Of a stretch of DNA of 64,000 nucleotides, positions 44,601 through 54,239 are shown in pieces; the stretch's first letter is position 1, and each line of letters begins with the position of its first letter. The stretch is taken from assembly GCA_914767885.1 (NCBI GenBank), contig CAJZBQ010000057.1, forward strand, positions 186,001 to 250,000. Direction: 5' to 3'. Both the position numbers and the translations under genes were made by a program. The notes under the pieces were generated by a model, which made no database searches, was not told the DNA's origin, and saw only the letters and a program-made list of their open reading frames with translations. The DNA is from Blepharisma stoltei. Its lineage: Eukaryota > Ciliophora > Heterotrichea > Heterotrichida > Blepharismidae.

Positions 44601-45013
44601 CGATATTTCTGGTTACTTAGAGCTTTAATTGGGGATGTATATATAACTCTTTGGTTGTTTTTTAATGCGGATGCAATCGCATACTCAGCTACAGCTGTTT
44701 TGCCAGCTGAAGTGTGAGCGGCTACGAGGACACTTTCGTTGTTTTCGATACATTTTATAGCGCATTTTTGGAAAGGGTCTAGCTCGAATTTATAAGTTTT
44801 TGCTGGTTCTGTTTGGCTAATTTCATTTTCAACATAATCAATAGGGTATGCACATTCATGTGTGCAGCCATCAATATCTTCAGTTTTCACATAATATTCT
44901 TCTTTGAATTCTTCCAGCTCTTCCTCTTCTCTCATTCTCTTTTTCGGTAGCTGAACTTTTGATTTTGCCCCTTCCTGGAAGACATCAAATAAACCTGTTC
45001 CGAAGTCTTCCAT
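41623..45013 (-). CDS. MTR4: MTR4/SKI2-type exosome RNA helicase, split by two inserts
   Basis: Starts at ATG 45013. Motif I is [10 protein letters not shown], motif II D-E-I-H-Y-M, motif III S-A-T-I-P-N, and motif [12 protein letters not shown]. The arch region is short and is followed by a DSHCT domain ([17 protein letters not shown], ending [10 protein letters not shown]). MTR4 unwinds RNA for the nuclear exosome. A 121-bp TIR element (43301-43421) interrupts F-Q-N-D-R-S / C-P-E-V-M-K-K-K-I, and an insert at about 42222-42515 precedes the DSHCT domain. M-D-F-D-E-M-Y, which looks like a start, lies in the TIR element and is spurious. SKI2 is the alternative assignment. Confidence 0.9.
42222..42515. 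other. IES in the MTR4 gene, boundaries approximate
   Basis: An AT-rich insert between L-S-G-K-E-I and [12 protein letters not shown]. One end (near 42312, TAAGCAAGAAACCCACTTCC) matches an end of the 687-bp IES at 29906. I could not find a TA pair that closes the frame without losing residues, so the limits are provisional. Confidence 0.55.
43301..43421. mobile_element. Long-TIR element with 8-bp target duplication, copy 2 (121 bp)
   Basis: Target copies GATCTATC at 43293-43300 and 43422-43429. It is almost nothing but two inverted ends: GGCTCCATGTCAAATGAC and inverse, plus TTTTTGACAGTGTACATTTC and inverse. The ends match those of copy 1 at 22776. Excision gives Q-N-D-R-S-C-P-E-V in MTR4. 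Confidence 0.8.
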
Positions 45014-45249
45014 TTATCTAAATCCCTCAATGCAAAATTAATTTTCAAAGAATTTTAGGAAAATTAATACTTTTCCAAGCAACATATTTTATTTTATTTA
45101 AGATAAATTGAATGCTTAATAATAAATTATTATTAAAGATTTCATTTTGAATTATTGCAAATTATCCTAATAAAATTTTTGCGAAGAAAGATAAACGCCA
45201 TGGAAAATAAATTCTTATTTACAAAGGAGTAAATATGTGATAATTATAA

Positions 45250-45864
45250 ATGGAAGCAGAAGAAGCCAATAAGCTTTACAGGATTTGGAGGACCCTCATG
45301 CAAATGCTGCAAGACAGAGAATACCACGTGCCTAACGATCAAGCAAACTATACTCTTGCCGCTTTCAAAGATAAATACTGTGAGTCCAAAACAAGGGAAG
45401 CCTTAAACTTCCAGTTCTCAAAAGTAGACGACGACAACAAAAAGATCTTTGTTTGTTTCCCTGACGACCAAAGAATCGCTGTCCCCATCATTGCATCAGT
45501 TGCCCAAAGAATGCACAAAGAAGGATTCGAACGAGCAATAATTATTGGCAAAGGGATCATAACCCCTTCAGCTAAAACTGCCATTGTGGAGCTGCAAAAT
45601 CATTTTATAATAGAATATTTCGAAGAAAAAGAGCTCTTGGTCAACATCACTGAGCATGAACTTGTACCAAAGCACATTGTGATGACTTCAGAAGAAAAGG
45701 GAGCCTTGCTAAAAAGATATAGAGTCAAGGAAAGCCAGCTCCCAAAAATCCAAACTACTGATCCTGTAGCAAGATATCTAGGCCTGCAGAGAGGACAAGT
45801 TGTGAAAATTATAAGGAATAGCGAAACAGCTGGAAAATATATTACATACCGCTTAGCAGTTTAA
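45250..45864 (+). CDS. RPB5: RNA polymerase subunit RPABC1 (RPB5)
   Basis: 204 codons, ATG 45250 to TAA. The jaw domain comes first (L-Y-R-I-W-R-T-L-M-Q-M-L-Q-D-R-E-Y). The conserved C-terminal assembly domain is complete: E-H-E-L-V-P-K-H, L-L-K-R-Y-R-V-K-E-S-Q-L-P-K-I, D-P-V-A-R-Y-L-G-L-Q-R-G-Q-V-V-K-I-I-R, Y-I-T-Y-R. RPB5 is shared by RNA polymerases I, II and III. Length equals the yeast and human proteins. No insertion or intron. It is divergent from MTR4, with about 235 bp between start codons. Confidence 0.97.
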   Translation: MEAEEANKLYRIWRTLMQMLQDREYHVPNDQANYTLAAFKDKYCESKTREALNFQFSKVDDDNKKIFVCFPDDQRIAVPIIASVAQRMHKEGFERAIIIGKGIITPSAKTAIVELQNHFIIEYFEEKELLVNITEHELVPKHIVMTSEEKGALLKRYRVKESQLPKIQTTDPVARYLGLQRGQVVKIIRNSETAGKYITYRLAV

Positions 45865-45951
45865 ATAACCTTTAATTTGATTTGAAAATATGAGGAGGTT
45901 TTGGGCTTGGTGGATATAATAAGAAATTAAGATATTTTTAAAGCTGTAAAT

Positions 45952-46191
45952 ATGGGATGCAAATGTTCTAATACAGTTGTAAAAGGCACTGTGCAGGCTA
46001 AAGATCATAAATCGACAGCAGATGATATTAAAAGCAATAAGGACTCGACTGTCAGTAAGAAAGAAACTACAGATATAAAAGAAGAAACAAATGTAATGGT
46101 TTCTGTTCTACATGAGTTTTTGGATGATATATACTCTAGGGCTCTAGAAAATGTTGCGAAAAAAACGAAATTGACAGAAAAAAGAATATAG
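45952..46191 (+). CDS. Small N-myristoylated-type hypothetical protein
   Basis: 79 codons from ATG 45952. Begins M-G-C-K-C-S, a Met-Gly-Cys start suited to N-myristoylation plus palmitoylation. A Lys/Asp/Thr-rich linker follows. A C-terminal amphipathic helix (V-S-V-L-H-E-F-L-D-D-I-Y-S-R-A-L-E-N-V-A) looks like a short docking helix. No family recognised. The following spacer to 46458 is empty. Confidence 0.5.
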   Translation: MGCKCSNTVVKGTVQAKDHKSTADDIKSNKDSTVSKKETTDIKEETNVMVSVLHEFLDDIYSRALENVAKKTKLTEKRI

Positions 46192-46458
46192 TTATGCTTT
46201 AGGAGTTTTAAATGCATGATAAGTCTATTTTATATTTAAAATTATGTGAGTTTGATTTTGAGTAATCTGAATTTTTTTAGAAATGATATACTTTCTTGGT
46301 AAATATAGGAGGCCTCTAGCATATGGAGTCATCTTACACGTGTGGAAATTTTTCTGGCAATTGGAGAATAACTCCAAATGTCAAAATTCATGCGAAGTAT
46401 AATATAATTTTCCTGAAAATTATTAAATCTCGGAATTATATAAAATTACGTTAGCTTT

Positions 46459-47954
46459 TTACGCTTCTTCTTCTATAATTGTTTCAAAATATTGCTCTTT
46501 CAAAAATGAGCTTCTTGGCTGCCTTCGTCGATTACTTTTAACTTTTCTCTCAATTCATCTTTCTGGATTTTTTAAAGCTTGGCTTACCCATGTACTCCAA
46601 TTTTCAATTGGAATATTATGATTTACCGCTTCATTATAAAGTTTCTGTATATCAATATTTTGTATTTGACTGCTGCTTGCTGATTTCATTTTAATTCCTA
46701 GACAAATCGAATAAAAAAACCTTTGTAAATTATCTCCACCATTCATTCTTTCAGTCAAATCTTCAAATTCTTCCACCTTTGTCATATCTTCTTCTACTGC
46801 AGCAGAGCTCACAACAGAAGAATTCACACTTTTAAAGCTAGATATTTCACTTGAAATTTCTTCAAGTTTTCTATTTATATCAGTTTCCTTCATTCCAGGA
46901 TGCTTCAGAAGTGTCCTCTGCAAAATGGTTGCCCTTGATTTATATTTTTCGACGTCATCTCTTAATTTGTTAACTTCGAGCTTTTTTTGCTCAATTTCGT
47001 ATTCCTGAATTGCTAATTTTTGGTCTTGGGCGAGTGATTGTAATCGGTCAGCATATATTCTAATAGACAAAGAGCCTCGAAATGTGACTAGTAGGGAACT
47101 TAACGAAGTAAGTACTTCTGCATTGTCTTTGAATGCAGGAGGGGTAATATTTGAAATCTTATTACACATTCGTGATAAGATAGCTATATAATTTTTATCC
47201 CCTGGGCGAAGCCCAGGAGTAGTGGCTATGTCAGCTAACTCCCCCCCTCCGTGAGTGAACAAAACCATTAGAAAAATCGCTATTTTTTGCCCAAAAACCC
47301 CCCCTCCGTGAGTGAACAAAAATTTTTTTAATAGAAAAATTTTTTTATGGAAAAAATTTTTGATATATAAATGATAATTAGCATAATGAAATCTAGGGCT
47401 AATTCTGTTTAATTTTAAACAAATTGCTTTTTTTAAAACATAAATTTTATAAATAAAATGAATATTTGCTTTCCAATTTTTGCGAATCAGGATTTTTTAA
47501 ATTTCGAAAAATAATTTTTTTATAAAGTTTATATATAAATTTTTTTAAAAAAAAAAAAACTAAACCCCCCTCAGTGAGTGAACAAAATTTTTTTGTTCAC
47601 TCACGGACGGGGGAGTAAGCACTTTTCAAGTTTTTGAAGTTTAAAGTTAGTTTGCGACAAAAACGACTCTGATTCGACTTCTAAGACGTTTTCAGAGACC
47701 CTAACACAATGTGAAGAATGCTCTTCAATAATATTAACATTTATCAGATTTTGGCAATTAATGCACAGAATATTTAATTCAGTCTCACTATCTTCTTCAA
47801 TAGGCTTTTTTTCAATTCTCCGAGATGTGCTGAGTTTTTCATAAATAGGGCTTGCACCAATCATAGAAGGTCTTGAAAAAATTGGCAGAGAATGGATTTT
47901 TTGAGAAGAGCTGGATGATCGATCTGTATATGGTTTTGGGTATGAATTTCTCAT
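46459..47954 (-). CDS. Coiled-coil protein with N-terminal Cys cluster, split by a MITE
   Basis: Starts at ATG 47954. The Ser/Pro-rich N-terminus contains L-C-I-N-C-Q-N-L with a later S-H-C, a zinc-finger-like C-x2-C...H-x-C. MITE 47236-47615 interrupts L-E-K-C-L / A-D-I-A-T-T-P-G-L. The remainder is helical with a coiled coil at about residues 190-240. It ends R-S-S-F-L-K-E-Q-Y-F-E-T-I-I-E-E-E-A at TAA 46459. Some TGA-Trp codons occur (P-E-R-W-I-E-E-K). About 360 residues after excision. Family not recognised; centrosomal or ciliary character is only a guess. Confidence 0.65.
47236..47615 (-). mobile_element. MITE family 1 copy (380 bp)
   Basis: TA at 47236 and 47616, inverted orientation (the GGGCAAAAAATAGCG block is at the left). 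Termini CTCCCCCCCTCCGTGAGTG and inverse, hairpin at the right end. Excision closes the host frame exactly. Confidence 0.9.
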
Positions 47955-48836
47955 TATTTTTTTAAATTATATTATATGGAGCACAATAAATGCAAATAAA
48001 AGCTAATTTAGTGATAAAGTGGAAGAAAAAATTAGCTTATATATAAAAGTGAAAATGAATATTTTGTTTAATATAAAAAAATAATTGAATTAATTATATT
48101 AAGAGAATCAGGTCTTATGCTGCTGTTAATTGAATATTCCAGAGTGAAATTTAAAAAATGAATTTTCCTCAAGAACATTACGATGCTATTAAAAAAGATA
48201 ATGTTTTTTATTATAAAATTTATATGCTCAAAGTGGGAATTTTATTACTATAGTCAGTGTCACTAACTATATAGGAGATTTAGGTTCTCAAGCCAGAAAT
48301 TGCCTATAAAATGCCACTTGAGGTTTTATTAACCATCTCAGCGTGTCTAAAATAAAATGCTGAATTTGATGCAGTAGAGTATATATAAAAAATATAAAAT
48401 TTTATGTATGCATAGTTTATACAGACTTCCTACAAGAAATTTATAAAAAGTGCGGCTTGTGAGGATTGAACTCACGACCTCGAGATTATGAGACTCGCGC
48501 TCTACCGACTGAGCCAAAGCCGCATGAAAGCTTTGTTTTAATTTGGTATTTATAATATTTTCAATTATCTCCTTTATTTCTTGCTATTTATTCTAACTAA
48601 CTTATGAGGGCTATCATCACATTTATATTTTAAATTATATCAACCAATCACAAATAATGGCACACTTAGTTAATTAAAATATACTTATAAATGCTTTAAT
48701 AGGAAGAATATTTTTAAAAAAATAAATCTAAATTTATGTTAATTTACAGAAAAGTTGCTTAAATATTATACGCATTCTTTTTGCATATATTTTAAAAAAA
48801 GTTCGATTGGCATTTTTTAATTAAATATATCTATAA
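47955..48836. other. Intergenic region around the tRNA gene
   Basis: AT-rich. It holds only the tRNA at 48452-48523; no ORF of note and no MITE. Confidence 0.6.
48452..48523 (-). tRNA. tRNA-Met (CAU), elongator type
   Basis: The minus strand folds as a 72-nt cloverleaf. The acceptor stem is GCGGCTT/AAGCCGC, and the D-arm region is TGGCTCAGTCGGTAGAGCGC. The anticodon loop is CTCATAA (anticodon CAT) and the T-arm contains GTTCAATCC. It starts G-C rather than with an initiator-type pair and has an ordinary T-loop, so it is more likely elongator than initiator tRNA-Met. No intron. The A and B boxes are standard internal pol III promoters. Confidence 0.93.
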
Positions 48837-49944
48837 TTACTCCAGTGCTGAATACCCATGGCTTCCCCAAATACTCAATATTTCGTATATCAACAATCCA
48901 ATTTCTAACAGGAATAAAGGAATCATCGCGACCGACGGAGGAATTTCTGATATCTCAACACACATCGTTATTAAAACTGTAAATGCAATCAAAAACGATA
49001 AAATCGCCAGCTCAGTTTTATTACTTAAACCTTGGTTTTTATTAAAATACGCTACCAAGTGCACTCCACACACCACCCAAATCGGAATGAAAACAAAATA
49101 GAAGTTTTCATAATCCCATTCATCAGCATATAATAAGAATAAAACCGCCGACCCAAAAGCCCCGCAAAAATATCCAAATAATAAGAATGCTTCTACTTTC
49201 ATATTCACATCTTTATGAGTTAGACCTGGACAAATATAAATACAAAAGGCTAAATAGATAAATAATAAATATCATAATGGTATGAAAACAACTGTTCAGA
49301 GAGTATCAACAAATTCATCTAGTAAAAATGCTGATAAAATAATAAAGACTGCACACGAAGCTGTTCCATTATAGACTAGAAGCATGATTATCCATTCAGA
49401 AGTTGGGTTCATAAGTGGAGAAGCATAAGCAAAGCTGAGACTCAGGCAGATAGGCAAGAGTATGAGAGGAATCAGCAAAGGGAGTATTATGATACTCCAT
49501 CATATTGAAATGACTTCTTCTAGCTCCCCCTCTGTGAGCGAACAAAACCATTGGAAAAATCCCTATTTTTTGCCCAAAGCCCACCCTCCGTGAGCGAACG
49601 AAAAACTTTTTAATATAGCAAAATTTTTTAAAAAAAAATTGATATATAAGCAATAATTATTTTAATTCTCTTTAATTTTAAACACATTACATTTAAACAT
49701 AAATTTTGAAAGTTAAATTAATTTTCACTCCTCAAATTTTTAAAAATTGGATCTATAAGATTTATACATAAATTTTTTAAAAAAAAATAAATTAACCCCC
49801 CTCCGTGAGCGAACAAAATATTTTGCTAGATAAGGAGGGGGAGAATAAGCATAGAGCAGCTAGAACTGTTGTAATAGCAATACCAGTTCATCCAATAATC
49901 TTTAAAATCAGAAGTCATTTTTCAACTTGAGCTGCTGAATGCAT
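48837..49944 (-). CDS. Multi-pass membrane protein, TMEM185-like, split by a MITE
   Basis: Starts at ATG 49944 (M-H-S-A-A-Q-V-E-K-W). The first block ends A-A-L-C-L. After MITE 49521-49845 it continues E-E-V-I-S-I-W-W-S-I-I-I-L-P-L-L. About seven hydrophobic segments follow, including V-V-F-I-P-L-W-Y-L-L (Trp from TGA near 49298) and F-V-F-I-P-I-W-V-V-C-G-V. The repeated F-I-P-L-W motif after an aromatic strand is typical of the TMEM185/TMEM60 (fragile-X-F-associated) family, whose function is not established. About 255 residues after excision. The assignment is by motif only. Confidence 0.6.
49521..49845 (-). mobile_element. MITE family 1 copy (325 bp)
   Basis: TA at 49521 and 49846, inverted orientation. 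The left end is CTCCCCCTCTGTGAGCGAAC with the CCCTATTTTTTGCCC block; the right hairpin has one decayed arm (TTTTGCTAGATAAGGAGGGG). Excision closes the frame. Confidence 0.85.
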
Positions 49945-50384
49945 TTTATTTTTTATATTGGAAAACAGCTAGTTTTATTTATGTTAGAGTATATTCGTAC
50001 CATGAAGACTATAGATTATCATTAGAATCTCTGGAAGATCCAGCATTTTTGTTGTAATTAAAGTTAATGAACTTCAGAAAGATAATTAAGTTTGAAGAAA
50101 ATTTTAAAATTAATTGAATTTTAATGAAATACCATTAATCTGATAATAATATTCATTCATGAAGTTAATTTTCAAAGGTAAACAGCTTCTTTTACAATAA
50201 TCATTTATCTTTTCGTTCTAAATTCTGAATATTTTATGGCCAAAAAGAATCTAAATATTTATTAGTAATGATTATCAAAATTTAATAGGAATTATGCTCA
50301 TCAATAAAGAGAATTTATATTAACTTGATTCTCCATCTTTTCAACTAAATGATTACAAATTGATAGCTTGCACTAATTAATAGC

Positions 50385-50786
50385 TTAACTTTAGATTTAT
50401 GCGCTAATTTCCTCTATTGCGCAAAATACAAGGGCGTTCGGGGTTCACGTTAGCCTGCATGATTCTTTGGCTTTGGGATTCGGGTTTCGACGGCTGTCTT
50501 TCCAGCTATATGACAGCACGAAAAATTCAAAAAATGGGGTTTCTAGCAGATTTTCGGCAAAAAGAGTGAACTTGCAGCCCAGGACACAGCTCCTGGTATC
50601 ATCCTGAATGATTTCAAAGGCATAGCTGATCTATCTCTTTCCAACTACTAGTTGTCCTTTCCCACAACTCCGCTAGACTCTAAAACTACAGGAATTATTT
50701 GTCTAACATTTGCTGTTCATTTCTGTGTTGACGAAACTTGTCGGATATAAGGCTATGCTCAGGCTGATACTCCATATTTAATTATT
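50385..50786 (-). mobile_element. Retroposon-like insert R10 (402 bp) just upstream of the NEK gene
   Basis: Target copies CACTAATTAATAGC (50371-50384) and CAGTAATTAATAAC (50787-50800), two mismatches. GC-richer than the flanks. On the minus strand the head is GAATAATTAAATATGGAGTA, with a 27-codon ORF from that ATG. It ends 20 bp before the NEK start codon, so it separates the gene from its likely promoter. The rest of 49945-50384 is AT-rich with nothing recognised. Confidence 0.6.
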
Positions 50787-50806
50787 CAGTAATTAATAAC
50801 AAACAA

Positions 50807-52162
50807 ATGTCCTTATCTGACTTCGAAGTTTTGAAAAAATTAGGAGACGGCGCATATAGCACAGTTTACCAAGTTAAAAGAAAAACCGACAATCAAATTT
50901 ATGCCCTCAAAAAAGTCAGAATGGCATCCTTAAAACCCAAAGAAAAAAGAAACGCTCTTAACGAAGTCCGGATTATGGCAAGCATCAAGCATCCCAACGT
51001 GATTTCTTACAAAGAAGCTTTTTTCGACGACGAAAGCGGAAGCTTATGTTTAATTATGGAATATGCAGACTCAGGAGATTTATATCAAAAAATTTTAGCA
51101 TATCAGAAGAAAGGCTGCTACCTCAGTGAAAATTACATTTGAAATATTTTTATTCAACTTCTAAGAGGCTTAAAAGCTTTGCATGATTTAAGCATCTTGC
51201 ATAGAGACTTGAAATCAGCCAATGTATTTTTAAATAAAGACGGGACTGTAAAGCTAGGGGATATGAATGTGTCAAAAGTTGCAAAGGACGGACTTTTGTA
51301 TACACAGACAGGGACTCCTTATTATGCAAGTCCTGAAGTGTGAAGAGACCAGCCATATGATGCAAAAAGTGATATGTGGTCTTTAGGATGTGTACTATAT
51401 GAAGCGATAACTCTGAAGCCTCCTTTTAGAGCTGAAGATATGAATGGATTGTTTCAGAAAGTCGTTAAAGGGGAATATCCACCTATTCCGAGAACATTTT
51501 CAAAAGATTTAGCAAACACTTTAAGCCAGCTTTTACAAATTGAAGCGTCTAGAAGGCCAAGCTGTGAAGTTATGCTCAGAAGCTCTTTATTACAGAGACA
51601 TATTGCTGAAAAATATACAGAGACAGACTCTCTGCATGAAAACTCTTTACTTGGCTCTATAAAACTTCCGAAAAATATAAAATTAATCACAGATTTTCTG
51701 CCAAAGCCAAACTACAGAGATTTGCGCGCAAACTTTTCTGAGCCAATCCCTAGCAGTGAAAAAACACCATCTAAATCTCCATCAAAATCAAAATTCTCCA
51801 CAAATCGATCATATCTTACCCACGATTCAGAAGAAAAAAAAGCCTCATCTCTTTCCCCTACCGAAAAAAACCATAATATTTTCAGCCCAAAGCGCTATCG
51901 AGAAATTTTAAAAGAAAGCTATGGCGCCTTAAAATTACCCAAAATTCGGTACCCAGGCAAAGGCATAATTCATCATATCAAAATAAAGCGAAACCCTGAC
52001 GACATTTTCAGCACCCGAAGCTTGCCACTCCAAAGAGGTGCAAACGAAAGGCTTGAACGAATTAAAGAGGTTTATTTAAAAAAGGCTGTCCCAAGACTCG
52101 GACTTTCGCCTGACCCCCGAACTCCTATAAAAGTAAGCTACAAGCCAACATCTTGGACATAA
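50807..52162 (+). CDS. NIMA-related (NEK) Ser/Thr protein kinase
   Basis: Starts at ATG 50807. Gly loop L-G-D-G-A-Y-S-T-V, ATP Lys in Y-A-L-K-K-V, catalytic loop L-H-R-D-L-K-S-A-N-V-F-L, and L-G-D-M-N-V-S-K, the NEK-type replacement of D-F-G by D-[LM]-N-V-S-K. The activation segment is G-T-P-Y-Y-A-S-P-E-V-W. TGA-Trp at 51139 and 51341. A basic Ser/Pro-rich tail of about 190 residues follows, without a coiled coil. NEKs act in cilium length control and cell cycle; ciliates carry many. No IES or intron inside the gene. About 451 residues. Confidence 0.95.
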
Positions 52163-52190
52163 TAATTTTATCTTTAATTGCATAATTTAA

Positions 52191-53042
52191 TTAGGAGATA
52201 ACCGCTTTATCAAGCTGAATTCTTTTCATTGTGCCTTGGATATCATTTTGACATCCGACGCATTGGCAGCTATCTCCACATGCAATCCCGCTTTGAAAGC
52301 ATTCGCAATAGTTCTTCAGACAAGCTGACTTTGTACAGTGACAGCCTCGGTTATGCATTGCTTTTGATTCCCCCTTCACCAAAATCGTCTTAAATTTTGG
52401 TTTGAATGCTTTTGGATTTTTTTCTAAAATTGCGTTTATATACCCTGCCCGTATGTTTTCATGCTCTAGAACGTTATAGCACTCATTACAGCTGCAGCCT
52501 TCACAGTAAATCCCAGCTGCGAAGCAATCGCAGTAGAGTTTTAAGCATCTTGATTTTTGGCAATTACAACAGGTTTTCTTTTCAAGCTTTAGCTCGTCGC
52601 GAGGACGCTTTTTTGGCTTGGAAATTGAGGAAGACGTGGAAAGCTCGCTGTTGTCGGCGGCTTCGTCTTGGATATTGACTTCGACAGTGAGGGAACTGGC
52701 TCGGAATCGAGCTTTGCCTTCAATTACTTTGGAAAAATCTAATTTTTGAATAAAGCGGGTTGAAGCTGTAATTAAATCAAGCTTGGAGTCTTCTTGGTTA
52801 AGCGGAGAAAGGGTAGATATGGGCGCTCATAAGGTTTTTGGGGTAAAATTACTAATTAGAATATACAGATGGGTATAAAAGGAAGGCTGAGATGGTAATG
52901 TCCCTATTGGGGATAAATTAAGAAGGGATTGGGAAAACGGGGATACTTGGAGGCTAAAAGCTCTCTGAGGAATTGGTGTCAAGATATGAACTTCATCGTC
53001 TGAGAGCTTTAATGATGTGTCCTTAAAAGGAGAGGCTTCCAT
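52191..53042 (-). CDS. Tesmin/LIN54-type CXC-domain DNA-binding protein
   Basis: The first ATG is at 53042 (M-E-A-S-P-F-K-D); the upstream GTG is not needed. The N-terminus is Ser/Pro-rich. Two Cys-rich CXC repeats end the protein: C-C-N-C-Q-K-S-R-C-L-K-L-Y-C-D-C-F-A-A-G-I-Y-C and C-H-C-T-K-S-A-C-L-K-N-Y-C-E-C-F-Q-S-G-I-A-C, joined by R-x-x-x-I-x-A-I-L-E-K-N-P-K-A-F-K-P-K. This CRC layout binds DNA in LIN54/MuvB complexes and plant TSO1. TGA-Trp lies at the K-T-L-W-A-P join. One uninterrupted frame. Convergent with the NEK gene. Confidence 0.92.
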
Positions 53043-53428
53043 TTTATAATGCACGATTTAAATTCTGTCATCAATATTTAAAAATTCATGGGTATTGGCA
53101 TTTTAATTATCAAAGATTAGGGGAATATTTTTTCAATAAATAACTAAGACAATAAAGATCAGATATTAGAGAAGTGCTTGGAAAAATATTTTGGATTAAG
53201 GCTAGTTTTCGAATAAAAAATATATTAAAATAATTAGAAAAATATAATTAATAAGTATTTAAAGAATTTTATTGCTTTATTGAAGATTAATTAAAGAGTT
53301 TTTAAAGATTATAAAGCTATTTTAATATATTAAAATGCAATTAGTTGAAATAATTAAAAAGGTCATTTAAAGCTTAATTATGGAAAATCCAGTTAAAATG
53401 TTTATTTCAATGCTAGATAGCTTATAAA
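53043..53428. other. AT-rich intergenic spacer between divergent genes
   Basis: It lies between the start codons of the CXC gene (-) and the SAXO-like gene (+), so it should hold both promoters. No motif stands out. Confidence 0.6.
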
Positions 53429-54214
53429 ATGAATGAAACTTCACCAAATACTTCAAGAATACAAAATTGTATTCTCAATGATGAATCGCTTGATTTAGTT
53501 ACAGAATTAGACCATTTAAACCATCAATGCATTTGCTCATTATGTACTTGCGGAAAGCATATTTGTCCAGCAAAACGATTAAAACTGTACCCAAAGGGTA
53601 CATTTACATCTCTCTACAAGCAAGATTTCAAGTATCCAGCAAGCTTAAGTCCTCCAAAGCGAATAATCTCTACTTACAGGCCTGGGATCCACAAAATGGA
53701 CGATAAAACTTCTAATGAAATTGACTTTAAACCTTATGATCTCTCAAAAACCTCAAGGACTCCTGAAAAACCCAACTTTTCTACATCCTTAAGATTTCTC
53801 GGCAAATCCAAATATAAAACTGATTTTCCTAACTGAGGCCAAATTCAAGCTGAAAAAGAAATCAGCCCCAAAGAATCTACATTAATTAATAGAAAATTCG
53901 AAGGAGAGTCAATTTATTCACAAAGTTACATACGAAAAAATCTAACCCCTGACCTCATGCGAAAAGTTCTTCCATCAACTTCAATTCCTTCAATTTATAA
54001 ATATGACCGACTATTTGAGTCTACAAATAAAAGAGAGTTTAACTTAAAAGCAAACCGCTATAACACTCCAAGCCCAAACTATAGCCACTCTCCTATAACT
54101 CCTACATACTTTAATCCAAGCCAATATATAAGTGTTTCTAAACAAGCTTTTACTGGGCCGAATTCGCCATTGAAAGATCCTAGGCTAATCCGAAAACAAA
54201 AATTAGTTAACTAA
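53429..54214 (+). CDS. SAXO/STOP-like microtubule-stabilising protein
   Basis: Starts at ATG 53429. The N-terminal cluster C-I-C-S-L-C-T-C-G-K-H-I-C-P matches the SAXO (FAM154) signature C-x-C-x2-C-x-C-G-x-H-x-C. It is followed by Y-P-K-G-T-F-T-S-L-Y-K-Q-D-F, close to the Mn repeats of MAP6-related proteins. Such proteins bind and stabilise axonemal and basal-body microtubules. TGA-Trp at 53835 bridges two open pieces (D-F-P-N-W-G-Q-I-Q). The Tyr/Pro/Ser-rich remainder is typical of axonemal inner proteins. 261 residues, no insertion. Fits the ciliary and centriolar flavour of centrin and FOP in this window. Confidence 0.75.
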
Positions 54215-54239
54215 TTTTAATGTATTTAAAGAATTTTAT